A stretch of 64,000 bases of DNA from JBFONV01 sp040779335 (GCA_040779335.1 JBFONV010000003.1:372001-436000), one strand, 5' to 3'; counted from the first letter of the stretch, positions 36,276-44,324 are shown. Translations and numbers: made by a program. The notes: generated from the sequence alone by a model not told the origin.

Positions 36276-37313
36276 ATGAACAATAACCCTCAGCATAAAA
36301 ACACATTAGGCATAGCTTCCATTCCAGCGGTAAATCAATACCTGCAGCTCGCCAATGAATACGAACTTGATGTTAATAGTGTCATAGAAAAATCGGCCAT
36401 AGACCAAGCGATACTAACGGACAATAGCGCCCATATTGAGGGAGAAAAATTCCAACACCTGATTGCTGAGCTATTGGCCTTGTCAAACGATGAACTGTTT
36501 GGTTTGCACACCGCAAAATACGTGCAGCCTGGGTCTTATAGTGTTTTAGGATATATCTCGATGAATTGTGAAACCTTAGGCGAAGCAATAACTAAGATAC
36601 AACCGTTTGAAAAATTAGTTGGCGATATGGGAACAACTGACCTATCGCAAATTGATAATAACCTGCGGATAAGTTGGCATTGTATCTATCCCAATAAACA
36701 AGTAAGACGGCATATGATAGACAATGTGCTGGCTTCTTGGCTGACCTTTGCCCGTTATTTGGTGGGTGAAAAACATGCGCCTTTATTTGTGCAGCTCACC
36801 AGAGCCAAACCAGATTTACAGCAACAAAAAGAATATCAGATGCTATTTAATTGCCCTATTCAATATCAGCAATCTATTGATGCGATCACATTTAAGGCTT
36901 CGTTGTTGGAAATGCCGCTTAATAAAGGTGATAAGCAATTGCTATCAACACTTGAAAGTCATGCGCAAACAATCATTTCTTCATTATCCGTTACCGACGA
37001 TATCACGGCCAAAGTTGAAGCCTTGATAAAATCTAATCTCAAAACAGGTAGAATTCGACAACAGGATATTGCTGATTTATTGGGATTGGGCGCTAAAACG
37101 CTGCAACGGCGCTTGGCTGAAAAGTCGACAACATTTCAACAAGTATTGGATGTTAGCCGACTCAATCAAGCAAAATATTTATTAAACGACACGCAGTTGA
37201 ACCTCGTTCAAATTAGCATTGAATTAGGTTTTGTCGAACCACGATCATTTTACCGTTGGTTCAACAAATTGATGCAGTGCACACCCGGTGATTATCGAAT
37301 AAATAACAATTAG
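36276..37313 (+). CDS. AraC-family transcriptional regulator
   Basis: 345 residues. The N-terminal arabinose-binding-like domain of the OruR/ArgR type (about residues 15-215, with GLHTAKYVQPGSYSVLGYIS) is followed by a C-terminal double HTH: RQQDIADLLGLGAKTLQRRL and LNLVQISIELGFVEPRSFYRWF. Divergent from the AGPS-like/glpD/FGGY/phoD genes, which it probably controls. In the 117-bp gap TGTCC (36221) and GGACA (36253) form an inverted pair that could be part of the operator. Its C-terminus overlaps the 3' end of the small gene at 37310. Confidence 0.92.
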   Translation: MNNNPQHKNTLGIASIPAVNQYLQLANEYELDVNSVIEKSAIDQAILTDNSAHIEGEKFQHLIAELLALSNDELFGLHTAKYVQPGSYSVLGYISMNCETLGEAITKIQPFEKLVGDMGTTDLSQIDNNLRISWHCIYPNKQVRRHMIDNVLASWLTFARYLVGEKHAPLFVQLTRAKPDLQQQKEYQMLFNCPIQYQQSIDAITFKASLLEMPLNKGDKQLLSTLESHAQTIISSLSVTDDITAKVEALIKSNLKTGRIRQQDIADLLGLGAKTLQRRLAEKSTTFQQVLDVSRLNQAKYLLNDTQLNLVQISIELGFVEPRSFYRWFNKLMQCTPGDYRINNN

Positions 37314-37474
37314 CTATCTTCAAAATTTGCAAAGGAAGAGCCAAACTTTTTATCCGCGGGATTAAATAGTTCATCGAGTAATCGATTAAATTCTTTCATT
37401 TCATGTAAACTCGCTGAATGTGAAAAAATTTTCTCTGATAACAAAGTGATACGCTGACTTGAATCTTTATCCAT
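37310..37474 (-). CDS. Small LSEK-family protein C (54 aa)
   Basis: 54 residues from the ATG at 37474; a GTG at 37498 would add eight residues. The core QRITLLSEKIFSHSASLHEM, then EFNRLLDELF, aligns without gaps to the two paralogues at 26510-26892, about 10.5 kb away. The C-terminal tail is unrelated. It overlaps the AraC gene stop by 4 bp in convergent orientation. No known domain; probably a helical regulatory or adaptor peptide (inference). Confidence 0.72.
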   Translation of the reverse strand: MDKDSSQRITLLSEKIFSHSASLHEMKEFNRLLDELFNPADKKFGSSFANFEDS

Positions 37475-37563
37475 AACTAAATCGCCTAATTTGTTCACTT
37501 ATAAACTATGGTTTGAAAATGCTAATTAAACAAGAATCGGACTTAACTAAATCAATCAACAAT

Positions 37564-38772
37564 TTATAAATCTAAATCGTTACACCATTGGCTAGCGCGC
37601 ACGAACTCTTGCTGTATTAGCTCCATTTCTAACGAATACTGGCTAATTTTATCTTTAATTTTATCATCTTTACCGACAATATAATTGGTTGTCAATTCCA
37701 GTAACTCGCCTAGTAGCCCTGCATGCCTTACCAGTGCTTCTTCTATTGGTTGAGCCAGCGGCATTGTTTTTACTACCTCAGCCATTGGCATACTCAATAT
37801 CACTTCTATTGAACTAAGTAAGCCAGTAATAAAGGCAAAATCTTCAACTTCTTTAAATATGCCATGACTGGCAATAGTCGACATCAATTTACCAGTAATA
37901 AGTGACTGTTTAGAGACTTCATCGGTTTGATCTGTCGTTAATTTAGATAAGGCTAAAATAGAAACAAATTGTTTTAATTTATCTTCACCTAAATATGCAG
38001 CAGCTTGCTTCAGTGATGTTATTTCAACGCGTGCGGTTGCTACATTATTCACCATTTTTAACAAACCTACGGTCAAATTAACATCATGGCTTACTATGTC
38101 AGCAATCGTGTCAAAATTAAGCGGAGAATTAAATGTTTCGCTCAGTAGGTTAAGCATTTGAGTTTTAATGGGGGCTAGCGTTTGCCCTTCAACGATTTCA
38201 GGTTCGTGATAGAAAAAACCTTGGTAATAATTAAAGCCGACCTCAGCAAGCGATTGCAACTGGAAACGAGTTTCAACTTTTTCTGCAGCAAGCTTGATAT
38301 TAAAGGGTTTAATACGTTGAACAATAGGGGGTAATCGCTTTGCGTTAATTTTTTCGACATCAACTTTAATGACATATAAATATGGGAATAAAATATCCCA
38401 ATGATCCGCTAGATCATATTCGGTCAATGCAATTTTATAACCGCGCTCAAAGTAATATTGAATGATTTTTACTAATCGAGTCGTTGGTGCTTTTTGACCA
38501 ACCAGTTCTATCACAATAGTGTCTTTGTCGAACATTAATGGATATTTGTTGACTAAACACTTTTCTGAAAAGTTAATAAAAGCCAGTTTGCCCATACTTA
38601 ACGCTTCAATGTCGCCGTGTATATGATTTTGAATGATCAGCTTAGAGGTCGCTATATCATGATCGATTTCAGGGAAATTATTATCGACACTGTCTCTAAA
38701 CAATAATTCATAGCCAATGGTTTTTGATTGTCGGTCTTGTATGGCTTGCCTAGCGATATAAGTATTTTGCAT
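37564..38772 (-). CDS. EAL/HDOD domain signalling protein
   Basis: 402 residues. The N-terminal EAL-like domain (YIARQAIQDRQSKTIGYELLFRDS onward, residues 1-200) lacks the catalytic signature: the expected EAL-type motifs read IVIELVG and LTEYDLAD, so cyclic-di-GMP hydrolysis is doubtful. The C-terminal HDOD domain (about residues 200-390, LLKMVNNVATARVEITSLKQAAAYLG) is a non-catalytic HD-like fold. This YuxH-type architecture is common in gammaproteobacteria and is probably a scaffold or sensor linked to c-di-GMP signalling. Confidence 0.88.
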   Translation of the reverse strand: MQNTYIARQAIQDRQSKTIGYELLFRDSVDNNFPEIDHDIATSKLIIQNHIHGDIEALSMGKLAFINFSEKCLVNKYPLMFDKDTIVIELVGQKAPTTRLVKIIQYYFERGYKIALTEYDLADHWDILFPYLYVIKVDVEKINAKRLPPIVQRIKPFNIKLAAEKVETRFQLQSLAEVGFNYYQGFFYHEPEIVEGQTLAPIKTQMLNLLSETFNSPLNFDTIADIVSHDVNLTVGLLKMVNNVATARVEITSLKQAAAYLGEDKLKQFVSILALSKLTTDQTDEVSKQSLITGKLMSTIASHGIFKEVEDFAFITGLLSSIEVILSMPMAEVVKTMPLAQPIEEALVRHAGLLGELLELTTNYIVGKDDKIKDKISQYSLEMELIQQEFVRASQWCNDLDL

Positions 38773-38861
38773 TCTTATTTATAGATTATTTTGTATAGGA
38801 AAACGATATTCTATTCTAATCACTATTGGCTAGCAATTGATAGTAGTTGCTAAGACTAAAT

Positions 38862-39311
38862 TTAAAATTTTATCTCAAGAAAGCCTTGTTCGATTATCAA
38901 TTCTAGCTGTTCGTTGTAATTAAGTCCTGGTAATTGCTCAGCAATAAGCTCAAGGACATTGTTTTCTTGAAAATGATCTATTTTGGTTTGTTTATCTGGT
39001 TGATAGACAAAGGCTCGATATAATTTCTTCTTATACTCGATTTTAACGGGCGCAAAATAAAATGTTTCGCTGGGGAGTCCTTTTAGCCAATTTAAGTTCT
39101 CAAACACATGGCTGTACTTCATGAGTTCAATCTGCTGACAATCAAATTGAGCATTAATAGTACCGGAGAAATAATCCGTTAAATCTAACCCTAGTGATTT
39201 AAAATAAGGTGTTTGTAGCGCAATGGTTCCTTTGGGGTATGGGCTATTGATTGACATCCCCGAAGCGACTTGATGCCCTTTGACCACTGAAAAAGGATAT
39301 CGAATAATCAT
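38862..39311 (-). CDS. Hypothetical protein paired with the pyrophosphatase
   Basis: 149 residues, no signal peptide, starting 1 bp after the stop of the upstream NPP-like gene, so it is very probably co-transcribed. The segment HQVASGMSINSPYPKGTIALQ followed later by LDLTDYFSGTINAQF vaguely recalls the G-x-G ... Y-x-G-T-L-N pattern of archaeal CTP-dependent riboflavin kinases. The match is short and I cannot confirm it. The remainder is a beta-rich fold (FYFAPVKIEYKKKLYRAFVY). Function unknown. Confidence 0.5.
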   Translation of the reverse strand: MIIRYPFSVVKGHQVASGMSINSPYPKGTIALQTPYFKSLGLDLTDYFSGTINAQFDCQQIELMKYSHVFENLNWLKGLPSETFYFAPVKIEYKKKLYRAFVYQPDKQTKIDHFQENNVLELIAEQLPGLNYNEQLELIIEQGFLEIKF

Positions 39312-39312
39312 T

Positions 39313-40524
39313 TTACTGACTAAGCTCGGCTTTGAGCATAGGCAACAACGGGGTTATTGTTCCATCAATTTTATGGGAAGACTTTACACCTAACAACTTA
39401 ACCAGCATAGGAAAAATATTGATATTTTCAAAACTATCGACAACAACACCTTTTTTAAAGCTAGGTCCTTGAGCAACAAATATTGCATCCAATTGGGTTG
39501 TTGAATCTGGTGCATAGCCATGGGTAGCTTTACCAACATAGCTTTCATCATCAACAAAGGTAAAAGGCGGTTGTGCATCAACAATTAAATCAGGGATCAC
39601 TGATAAATTGGTATTGAAATGCCAGTTCGATGGCAACATACCTTTAGTATGCACGGAATATCGCACCTCACCATTTTTGAAGCTTTTGGCTAATAATTGT
39701 GATCGGGTATCTTTAATGGCAGCATCATTATGTGAATAGATCAGTAACTGCGTCTGTCCGTTTATCACGTTAATATTTTCATTTTTAATTAAGGTCTTCC
39801 ATTCTACAGTGCTACCCGAATTAGCTTGAGTGATACCGTGATCGGAGATCAAAATAACATCTACAGGTTCAGATACTTGAGTCTTAAGTTTTTTAAGAAA
39901 GATGCCTATAATATTATCTATATCAACAACGGCTTTTTGTACTTCATGTGAATCGGGACCATACTCGTGCCCTGCACTGTCAACGCTTGAAAAATAGGTC
40001 GCAATAAACTGTGGTCTTGACGCTGCTGGAAAGTTTAACCAGGTTATTATCTGCTCAACTCGATCAAGGTTGGACACACTTCCATCATAAGGAAAATAAT
40101 AACTCGGTAGCTTGTTCAACATTTTCGTTTCAGATTCAGGCCAAAAATAGGCAGCTGTTTTTATACCTTCATTTTCCGCTACAGCCCAAATAGTTGGATA
40201 TTTTAGCCAATTACTATTGTTTTTCGCCGCGCCCTTTTTATATTTCTTATTTGTTTGAGGATCATAAAAAACATTATGAATAATCCCGTGTTTTGCCGGG
40301 TAAACTCCTGTCGAGATGGAAATATGATTGGGAAAGGTTTTTGTTGGATAAACAGGTAACAACGCTGTTGCACTGCTGCCATTGTTAATCATCTCTAAAA
40401 TATGTTTAGGCTTATATTGAGCGAGGTATTCATTAGAAAAGCCGTCAATTGATAGCAATACCACAGGCGTTTTTGCGTATATATTAATACTGAATAGTAA
40501 AAAAATAATAAAAGCGACACGCAT
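39313..40524 (-). CDS. Exported NPP-type phosphodiesterase/pyrophosphatase
   Basis: 403 residues of the alkaline phosphatase superfamily. A signal peptide (residues 1-17) precedes PVVLLSIDGFSNEYL, the first metal site, then PVYPTKTFPNHISISTG with the nucleophile threonine (near residue 62). YFSSVDSAGHEYGPDS and ILISDHGI supply the remaining metal ligands. This is the pattern of nucleotide pyrophosphatase/phosphodiesterases (ENPP), acting on nucleotides or lysophospholipids in the periplasm. The next gene follows after 1 bp. Confidence 0.9.
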   Translation of the reverse strand: MRVAFIIFLLFSINIYAKTPVVLLSIDGFSNEYLAQYKPKHILEMINNGSSATALLPVYPTKTFPNHISISTGVYPAKHGIIHNVFYDPQTNKKYKKGAAKNNSNWLKYPTIWAVAENEGIKTAAYFWPESETKMLNKLPSYYFPYDGSVSNLDRVEQIITWLNFPAASRPQFIATYFSSVDSAGHEYGPDSHEVQKAVVDIDNIIGIFLKKLKTQVSEPVDVILISDHGITQANSGSTVEWKTLIKNENINVINGQTQLLIYSHNDAAIKDTRSQLLAKSFKNGEVRYSVHTKGMLPSNWHFNTNLSVIPDLIVDAQPPFTFVDDESYVGKATHGYAPDSTTQLDAIFVAQGPSFKKGVVVDSFENINIFPMLVKLLGVKSSHKIDGTITPLLPMLKAELSQ

Positions 40525-40630
40525 TCAACTGTCCTTTTGGCTGACAAAAATTGTTAACAAAACTTAATTTAACAACATGTTATGACAATTGTTAGTAGTT
40601 AAAATGATCATTCATGAAGTATTTAAACGT

Positions 40631-40667
40631 AAAACGTGTTGTGCTTTTTACCGACACAACACGTTTT
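40631..40667 (-). terminator. Terminator of the phosphoribosyltransferase gene
   Basis: Perfect 13-bp stem (40631-40643 with 40655-40667), with T-rich sequence on the minus-strand exit. It lies 24 bp past the phosphoribosyltransferase stop. Confidence 0.8.
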
Positions 40668-40690
40668 TAAAATTCACTAAGATAAAAAGT

Positions 40691-41248
40691 TTATTTGAAT
40701 AGCTCTAAGATATTCGTTAAATCTTTTTTCCCTTCAGCGATTTCTTCGGATGTTAATCCTGATAACTCGTGTGGAAAAACCAACCATTCATCTGATTCGT
40801 GCACATAATAATCAGGAACTAAATCAACCTTACTGTTCTTAGGCTTGTACCAAGGACAGGCAATACGTACATCGCTAGGCATATTTTTACGGGTCAATTG
40901 TTTAAGGTGTGTAATTAAGGCGTCAATACTGCGGCCAGAATCAAATACGTCATCAACAATTAATAGTCCGTCATCAGCATTAGCATTTTCTATAATATAA
41001 TGTAAACCGTGTACTTTAATTTCTTTGCTTTGCTGGTTAATACCGTAATAAGAAGAAGTACGCACAGAAATATGATCAGTTTCAACTTTTTTAAAATCGA
41101 AATATTCTTGTACGGCAATCCCTATCGGCGCACCGCCCCGCCATATACCAACAATAAATTGTGGGCGAAAGCCATCTTCATATACTTTAGCGGCAACTCT
41201 AAATGAATCTTCTAATAATTCTTTAGCTGTGATAAATCGTTTTTCCAT
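40691..41248 (-). CDS. Purine-type phosphoribosyltransferase (COG2236-like)
   Basis: 185 residues with the PRPP-binding motif GLLIVDDVFDSGRSIDAL (near residue 97) and a conserved GIWRGGAPIGIAVQ N-terminal strand. It transfers ribose-5-phosphate from PRPP to a base, probably hypoxanthine/guanine or xanthine, although the length and the C-terminus (WLVFPHEL) put it in the COG2236 group rather than classic Hpt. Cytoplasmic. Not in an obvious operon; 102 bp from the M28 peptidase gene. Confidence 0.85.
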   Translation of the reverse strand: MEKRFITAKELLEDSFRVAAKVYEDGFRPQFIVGIWRGGAPIGIAVQEYFDFKKVETDHISVRTSSYYGINQQSKEIKVHGLHYIIENANADDGLLIVDDVFDSGRSIDALITHLKQLTRKNMPSDVRIACPWYKPKNSKVDLVPDYYVHESDEWLVFPHELSGLTSEEIAEGKKDLTNILELFK

Positions 41249-41350
41249 CGAGGATCAAACCTTGTACTTATTCTGGTGACTTACTTTAGTCACTTATATT
41301 TTTAAAAGAGTAATTATAACGCGGATATAACAATAAGGATCAACAAAAAC

Positions 41351-42295
41351 TTATATATGTTTGTCGATATACAATAATTGTTTAAAAATTGCGCCTGTTG
41401 CTTTGACGAAAAAGCCTAAATTTACATTTTGATAGGTATCTGTAGTTTCATGGTAATTGCTATGTGTACCAACGCCATAATAGATAAAAGGTATTTTTAG
41501 CCGATAAAAAACACCGTGATCGCTCGCTAATTCCCATTTTGTTTTGCGATTTAAACCATACCCTCTTTCAGATTGCTTGAAACCTTTTTTAATCGGCAGC
41601 TCAAAACGCTCTTGTAAATGCACTAGTTCAACTAAATGTTCAGGTACTAACAATTGCTCTAAACCATCACTTATATATCTTAATGTTTTCGTTTGATGAT
41701 TTCCGGCTATCATATCTAAATTAATATTCAATTTTACATTTTTCATCAGTGAATCATTATTTTTGACGAAAGCAGTTGCACCACTTAGATTCGCTTCTTC
41801 ACCATCAGTAAACAAAAATATAACGCTATAATTTAATGGTGCTTGACTTATTTTTTCGGCAAAATTAAGTAACGCAGCAGTGCCTGAGGCATTATCGTCT
41901 GCGCCGTTGTATACTTGAGAGCCCTTATTACCGATATGATCAAAATGAGCGGTTAAAACAATATATTGTTGCTTGTATTTTCGCCCTTCGATCAAGCCAA
42001 TCACATTTGTACCGCGCCTAGTTTGGAATATTTTTCTTTGTTCGAATGAATGTTGGTAGTTACCTTGAAAAGGAAGCACGTTAAATGCTTTTAATGTTGA
42101 GACCAAATAATTTTGTGCAAGTTTATTACCATCACTGCCAATTCTTCGTCCTCCATAGCTATCGTCGGAGAGAACTCTTAAATGGGCTAACAAAGCCGAA
42201 TTATTTTCAACAATTCTTTCGTGAGTTTTAAGCGTGCCAGAAGTGCTTTGACAGCCGAGCGATAAGGCAACAATAACAAAAAAGGCTGCTTTAAT
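41351..42295 (-). CDS. M28-family peptidase, lipoprotein, probable ATT start
   Basis: Zinc aminopeptidase fold: TAHFDHIG, NGADDNASGTAALL, FTDGEEANLSGA, NLDMIAG and a late HETTDTY, the ordered M28 metal ligands. The frame has no ATG/GTG/TTG before the catalytic region except an internal TTG at 42193, which would delete the N-terminus. Upstream of it the frame reads ATT-AAA-GCA, then a hydrophobic stretch ending LSLGCQST, a lipoprotein signal. GAGGTG sits 4 bp before the ATT, which overlaps the TPR gene stop as ATTAA. I therefore start at the ATT at 42295 (314 residues). A mutation or sequencing error from ATG is the alternative. Confidence 0.75.
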   Translation of the reverse strand: MKAAFFVIVALSLGCQSTSGTLKTHERIVENNSALLAHLRVLSDDSYGGRRIGSDGNKLAQNYLVSTLKAFNVLPFQGNYQHSFEQRKIFQTRRGTNVIGLIEGRKYKQQYIVLTAHFDHIGNKGSQVYNGADDNASGTAALLNFAEKISQAPLNYSVIFLFTDGEEANLSGATAFVKNNDSLMKNVKLNINLDMIAGNHQTKTLRYISDGLEQLLVPEHLVELVHLQERFELPIKKGFKQSERGYGLNRKTKWELASDHGVFYRLKIPFIYYGVGTHSNYHETTDTYQNVNLGFFVKATGAIFKQLLYIDKHI

Positions 42296-43472
42296 GAGTC
42301 ACCTCTTCGTTTTTCAAAAAATTCAATTTGGCGACATACTGACTGTCAGTAAACGGTACCCGATTAATGGCAATAGCTTTTAAAAGTGCTCGTTTGGCGG
42401 CCTTAATATCGTCTAATTTATAATAGGCTTTGGCAATGCCAAAATAAAATTCATGAATTTTATTATTAAGTTTTATAGCTTTGCGATAATGCTTGATCGC
42501 TTCTTTATTTTCTCCATTATAAAAGGCTTCATCGGCGAGCAAAGCGTGGTAATAGGGGTTTGCAATACGTTTTTCATGCAATAGTTTTTCTAATCGGTTT
42601 GCTTCTTTTACATTTCCTTCTCTTTTTAATAGAAACGATAAATTGGTCATCGCTGTTAAATTACTTTTGTCCAAGGCCATAGCATGTTGGTAACTCTTTT
42701 TCGCATAATCGTCTCGCCCTAAAAAGCGATACAAGATACCAAGATTACCCCAAGCTGCATCATAATGGGGATCGGTATGAGTAGCTGTTTTTAAATATTT
42801 GTAGGCAATGTCATATTGTTTTTTTATTAGCGCTTGCGCGCCTTTGTTGTTATAAAACATCGCGAGCACAGTCTTTTTATTGATCACCTGCTTAGGAAAT
42901 GATTTCTTCGCCACAAAAGGATCAAAATCAATTTCTAATGCTTTTGACCATAAAATTAATTCATTGGGGGATTTAGATTGAGTTATTTTTAAATTAACAT
43001 GGCCGGTAAGCATGTTATACGTACCGTTACGTACCCAATATTCGGGAATTTTTACGTTTTGAAACTGAATATCGAAATTAGCCTCTTTTGCTAATGCATA
43101 AGCCATAATCGTCAGTGACATACAATTAGCTGATTTACTATGATATGCTTCACGTGCAGTTACATTGGCATTGCTCGCATAGGCCACACCAATATTTTCG
43201 GTTTCAAATATATGCTTAATCAGTTTAAGTGCTCGTTCTTTAGTGTCTTTCTCGGACCTTAATTTGGTAATGACCATTTCCCGCATTTCATCGTCCAGCG
43301 CAAATATTTCCTGCTCCGATTCAATAACAATATTTTCATTATTCGGAAACAACTCATCTAAATATAAATTAGTGACGATGTCAGTGGACGTGGTCGCTTG
43401 ATGTTGGGTGCTTTGACAAGCCCCTAGTAGGAAAAACATTAAGACAAATAAAGCATAAATAGAAGCTTTCAT
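42291..43472 (-). CDS. Lipoprotein with transglutaminase-like and TPR domains
   Basis: 393 residues from the ATG at 43472 (GGGGGAAGG upstream; a GTG at 43502 is less likely). The signal peptide ends LLGACQST, a lipobox. Residues about 60-190 look transglutaminase-like: SANCMSLTIMAYALA holds the cysteine, TGHVNLKI the histidine. Residues about 190-390 hold TPR repeats (YKYLKTATHTDPHYDAAWGNLG, KKSYQHAMALDKSN and others). It is coupled to the downstream M28 lipoprotein by a 5-bp overlap, so the pair probably works together at the envelope. Confidence 0.82.
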   Translation of the reverse strand: MKASIYALFVLMFFLLGACQSTQHQATTSTDIVTNLYLDELFPNNENIVIESEQEIFALDDEMREMVITKLRSEKDTKERALKLIKHIFETENIGVAYASNANVTAREAYHSKSANCMSLTIMAYALAKEANFDIQFQNVKIPEYWVRNGTYNMLTGHVNLKITQSKSPNELILWSKALEIDFDPFVAKKSFPKQVINKKTVLAMFYNNKGAQALIKKQYDIAYKYLKTATHTDPHYDAAWGNLGILYRFLGRDDYAKKSYQHAMALDKSNLTAMTNLSFLLKREGNVKEANRLEKLLHEKRIANPYYHALLADEAFYNGENKEAIKHYRKAIKLNNKIHEFYFGIAKAYYKLDDIKAAKRALLKAIAINRVPFTDSQYVAKLNFLKNEEVTH

Positions 43473-43695
43473 AACCTTCCCCCGATTAAAATTGTCTACC
43501 ACCTACTACAAGGTTATAACAAAATTAAAAAAAAATTCGGTGAACGGGTAAATATTAACAACCGGTTACAAAATAAGCGATTTGATTTATGAAGAGTTGA
43601 CTCATTGTAGATAACTAGCTTTAAGAATTATTAGAACGTGCAAGGTATTAGGTACTCTTGCGCAAGTTGTCTTCGAACAGCTGGTTTTCTGTATA
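43473..43695. other. Non-coding stretch upstream of the lipoprotein operon
   Basis: AT-rich sequence that should hold the promoter of the TPR-M28 pair. I see no clear -35/-10 pair and no ORF. The gene-free region continues to 43938 with the tRNA fragments and hairpins listed separately. Confidence 0.4.
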
Positions 43696-43750
43696 TGGCG
43701 GTAAGATAGAAATTTGAACTCTGGTAAGGTACTGTGCTACAAACCTATTG
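43696..43750 (-). pseudogene. tRNA-Ser 3' fragment (copy 1)
   Basis: Matches the last roughly 28 nt of the tRNA-Ser(TGA) genes nearby, with an intact CCA, a T-loop (TTCAAAT) and an acceptor 3' strand carrying two changes. The variable-arm remnant GGTTTGTAG is kept, but the anticodon arm, D arm and 5' acceptor strand are gone. It cannot fold as a tRNA. Confidence 0.7.
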
Positions 43751-43766
43751 TTTTTATTTTCCCTGC

Positions 43767-43820
43767 CCTAACATGCAAAAAGCCGCTAATTTTTCAATTA
43801 GCGGCTTTTTGCATGTTAGG
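43767..43820. terminator. 25-bp perfect hairpin
   Basis: Arms 43767-43791 and 43796-43820 are exact reverse complements with a TTTC loop. It is homologous to the tRNA-Ser terminators at 43900 and 44286, but with a C-G pair changed to G-C on both sides of the stem, and with longer flanking arms. Confidence 0.85.
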
Positions 43821-43870
43821 CGGTGAGATAGAGATTTGAACTCTGGTTAAGGTACTGTGCTACAAACCTA
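43818..43870 (-). pseudogene. tRNA-Ser 3' fragment (copy 2)
   Basis: Carries the same 3' acceptor strand and T arm as the intact tRNA-Ser genes, but the CCA has become CCT where it merges with the neighbouring hairpin, and the anticodon and D arms are missing. The GGTTTGTAGCACAGTACC segment is shared with copy 1. Confidence 0.7.
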
Positions 43871-43899
43871 CGGTTTATATTTTTCAGCCCTATAATGCA

Positions 43900-43931
43900 A
43901 AAACCCGCTAACCTTTCGATTAGCGGGTTTT
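43900..43931 (-). terminator. tRNA-Ser terminator (copy 1)
   Basis: 12-bp stem (43900-43911 with 43920-43931), with a U-tract on the minus strand. It lies 7 bp past the tRNA CCA. Confidence 0.88.
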
Positions 43932-43938
43932 CTATATA

Positions 43939-44029
43939 TGGCGGTGAGATAGAGATTTGAACTCTAGAAGGGCTACAAACCCTTGCCGGTTTTCAAGACC
44001 GGTGCTTTCGACCACTCAGCCATCTCACC
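43939..44029 (-). tRNA. tRNA-Ser (anticodon TGA), copy 1
   Basis: 91 nt with encoded CCA. The acceptor GGTGAGA pairs with TCTCACC. The long variable arm and anticodon loop CTTGAAA give a class II serine tRNA with anticodon TGA. Sequence identical to the copy at 44325. Confidence 0.96.
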
Positions 44030-44207
44030 AAGACTAATACGCTATTGCGCAAAAGCGGTGCGAATATTAAATATTGAAGCTTTGTTTGTAAAGCATTATT
44101 TTAATTATTTATGTGAAGTGACACTTAACGTTTAAATAACAAGCAATATTTAGATTTATCTACTGAAAAATCAGCAAGGCGCTTCATCATATAGATTTAA
44201 GTTTGAC

Positions 44208-44270
44208 AGGGAAAGTGTGATTTGAACATTGGTTAAGCTACAGCCCTACAAACCTATTGTTTGTATTTCC
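44208..44270 (-). pseudogene. Degenerate tRNA-Ser-like fragment (copy 3)
   Basis: More diverged than copies 1 and 2: it retains TTCAAAT and GGTTTGTAG words and has GGGGAAA/TTTCCCT strands at its ends that could pair, but no anticodon arm. It lies between the two intact tRNA genes. Confidence 0.5.
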
Positions 44271-44285
44271 CCTACCTACAATGCA

Positions 44286-44317
44286 AAAACCCGCTAACCT
44301 TTCGATTAGCGGGTTTT
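44286..44317 (-). terminator. tRNA-Ser terminator (copy 2)
   Basis: Identical stem-loop to the one at 43900, placed 7 bp past the second tRNA-Ser. Confidence 0.88.
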
Positions 44318-44324
44318 CTATATA

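Larger units (their letters stand above)
43894..44030. repeat. 137-bp direct repeat, copy 1 (terminator plus tRNA-Ser)
   Basis: By eye identical to 44280-44416, at a 386-bp offset. It includes a terminator stem, a spacer and the whole tRNA gene. The sequence on either side of the repeat differs. Confidence 0.85.
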
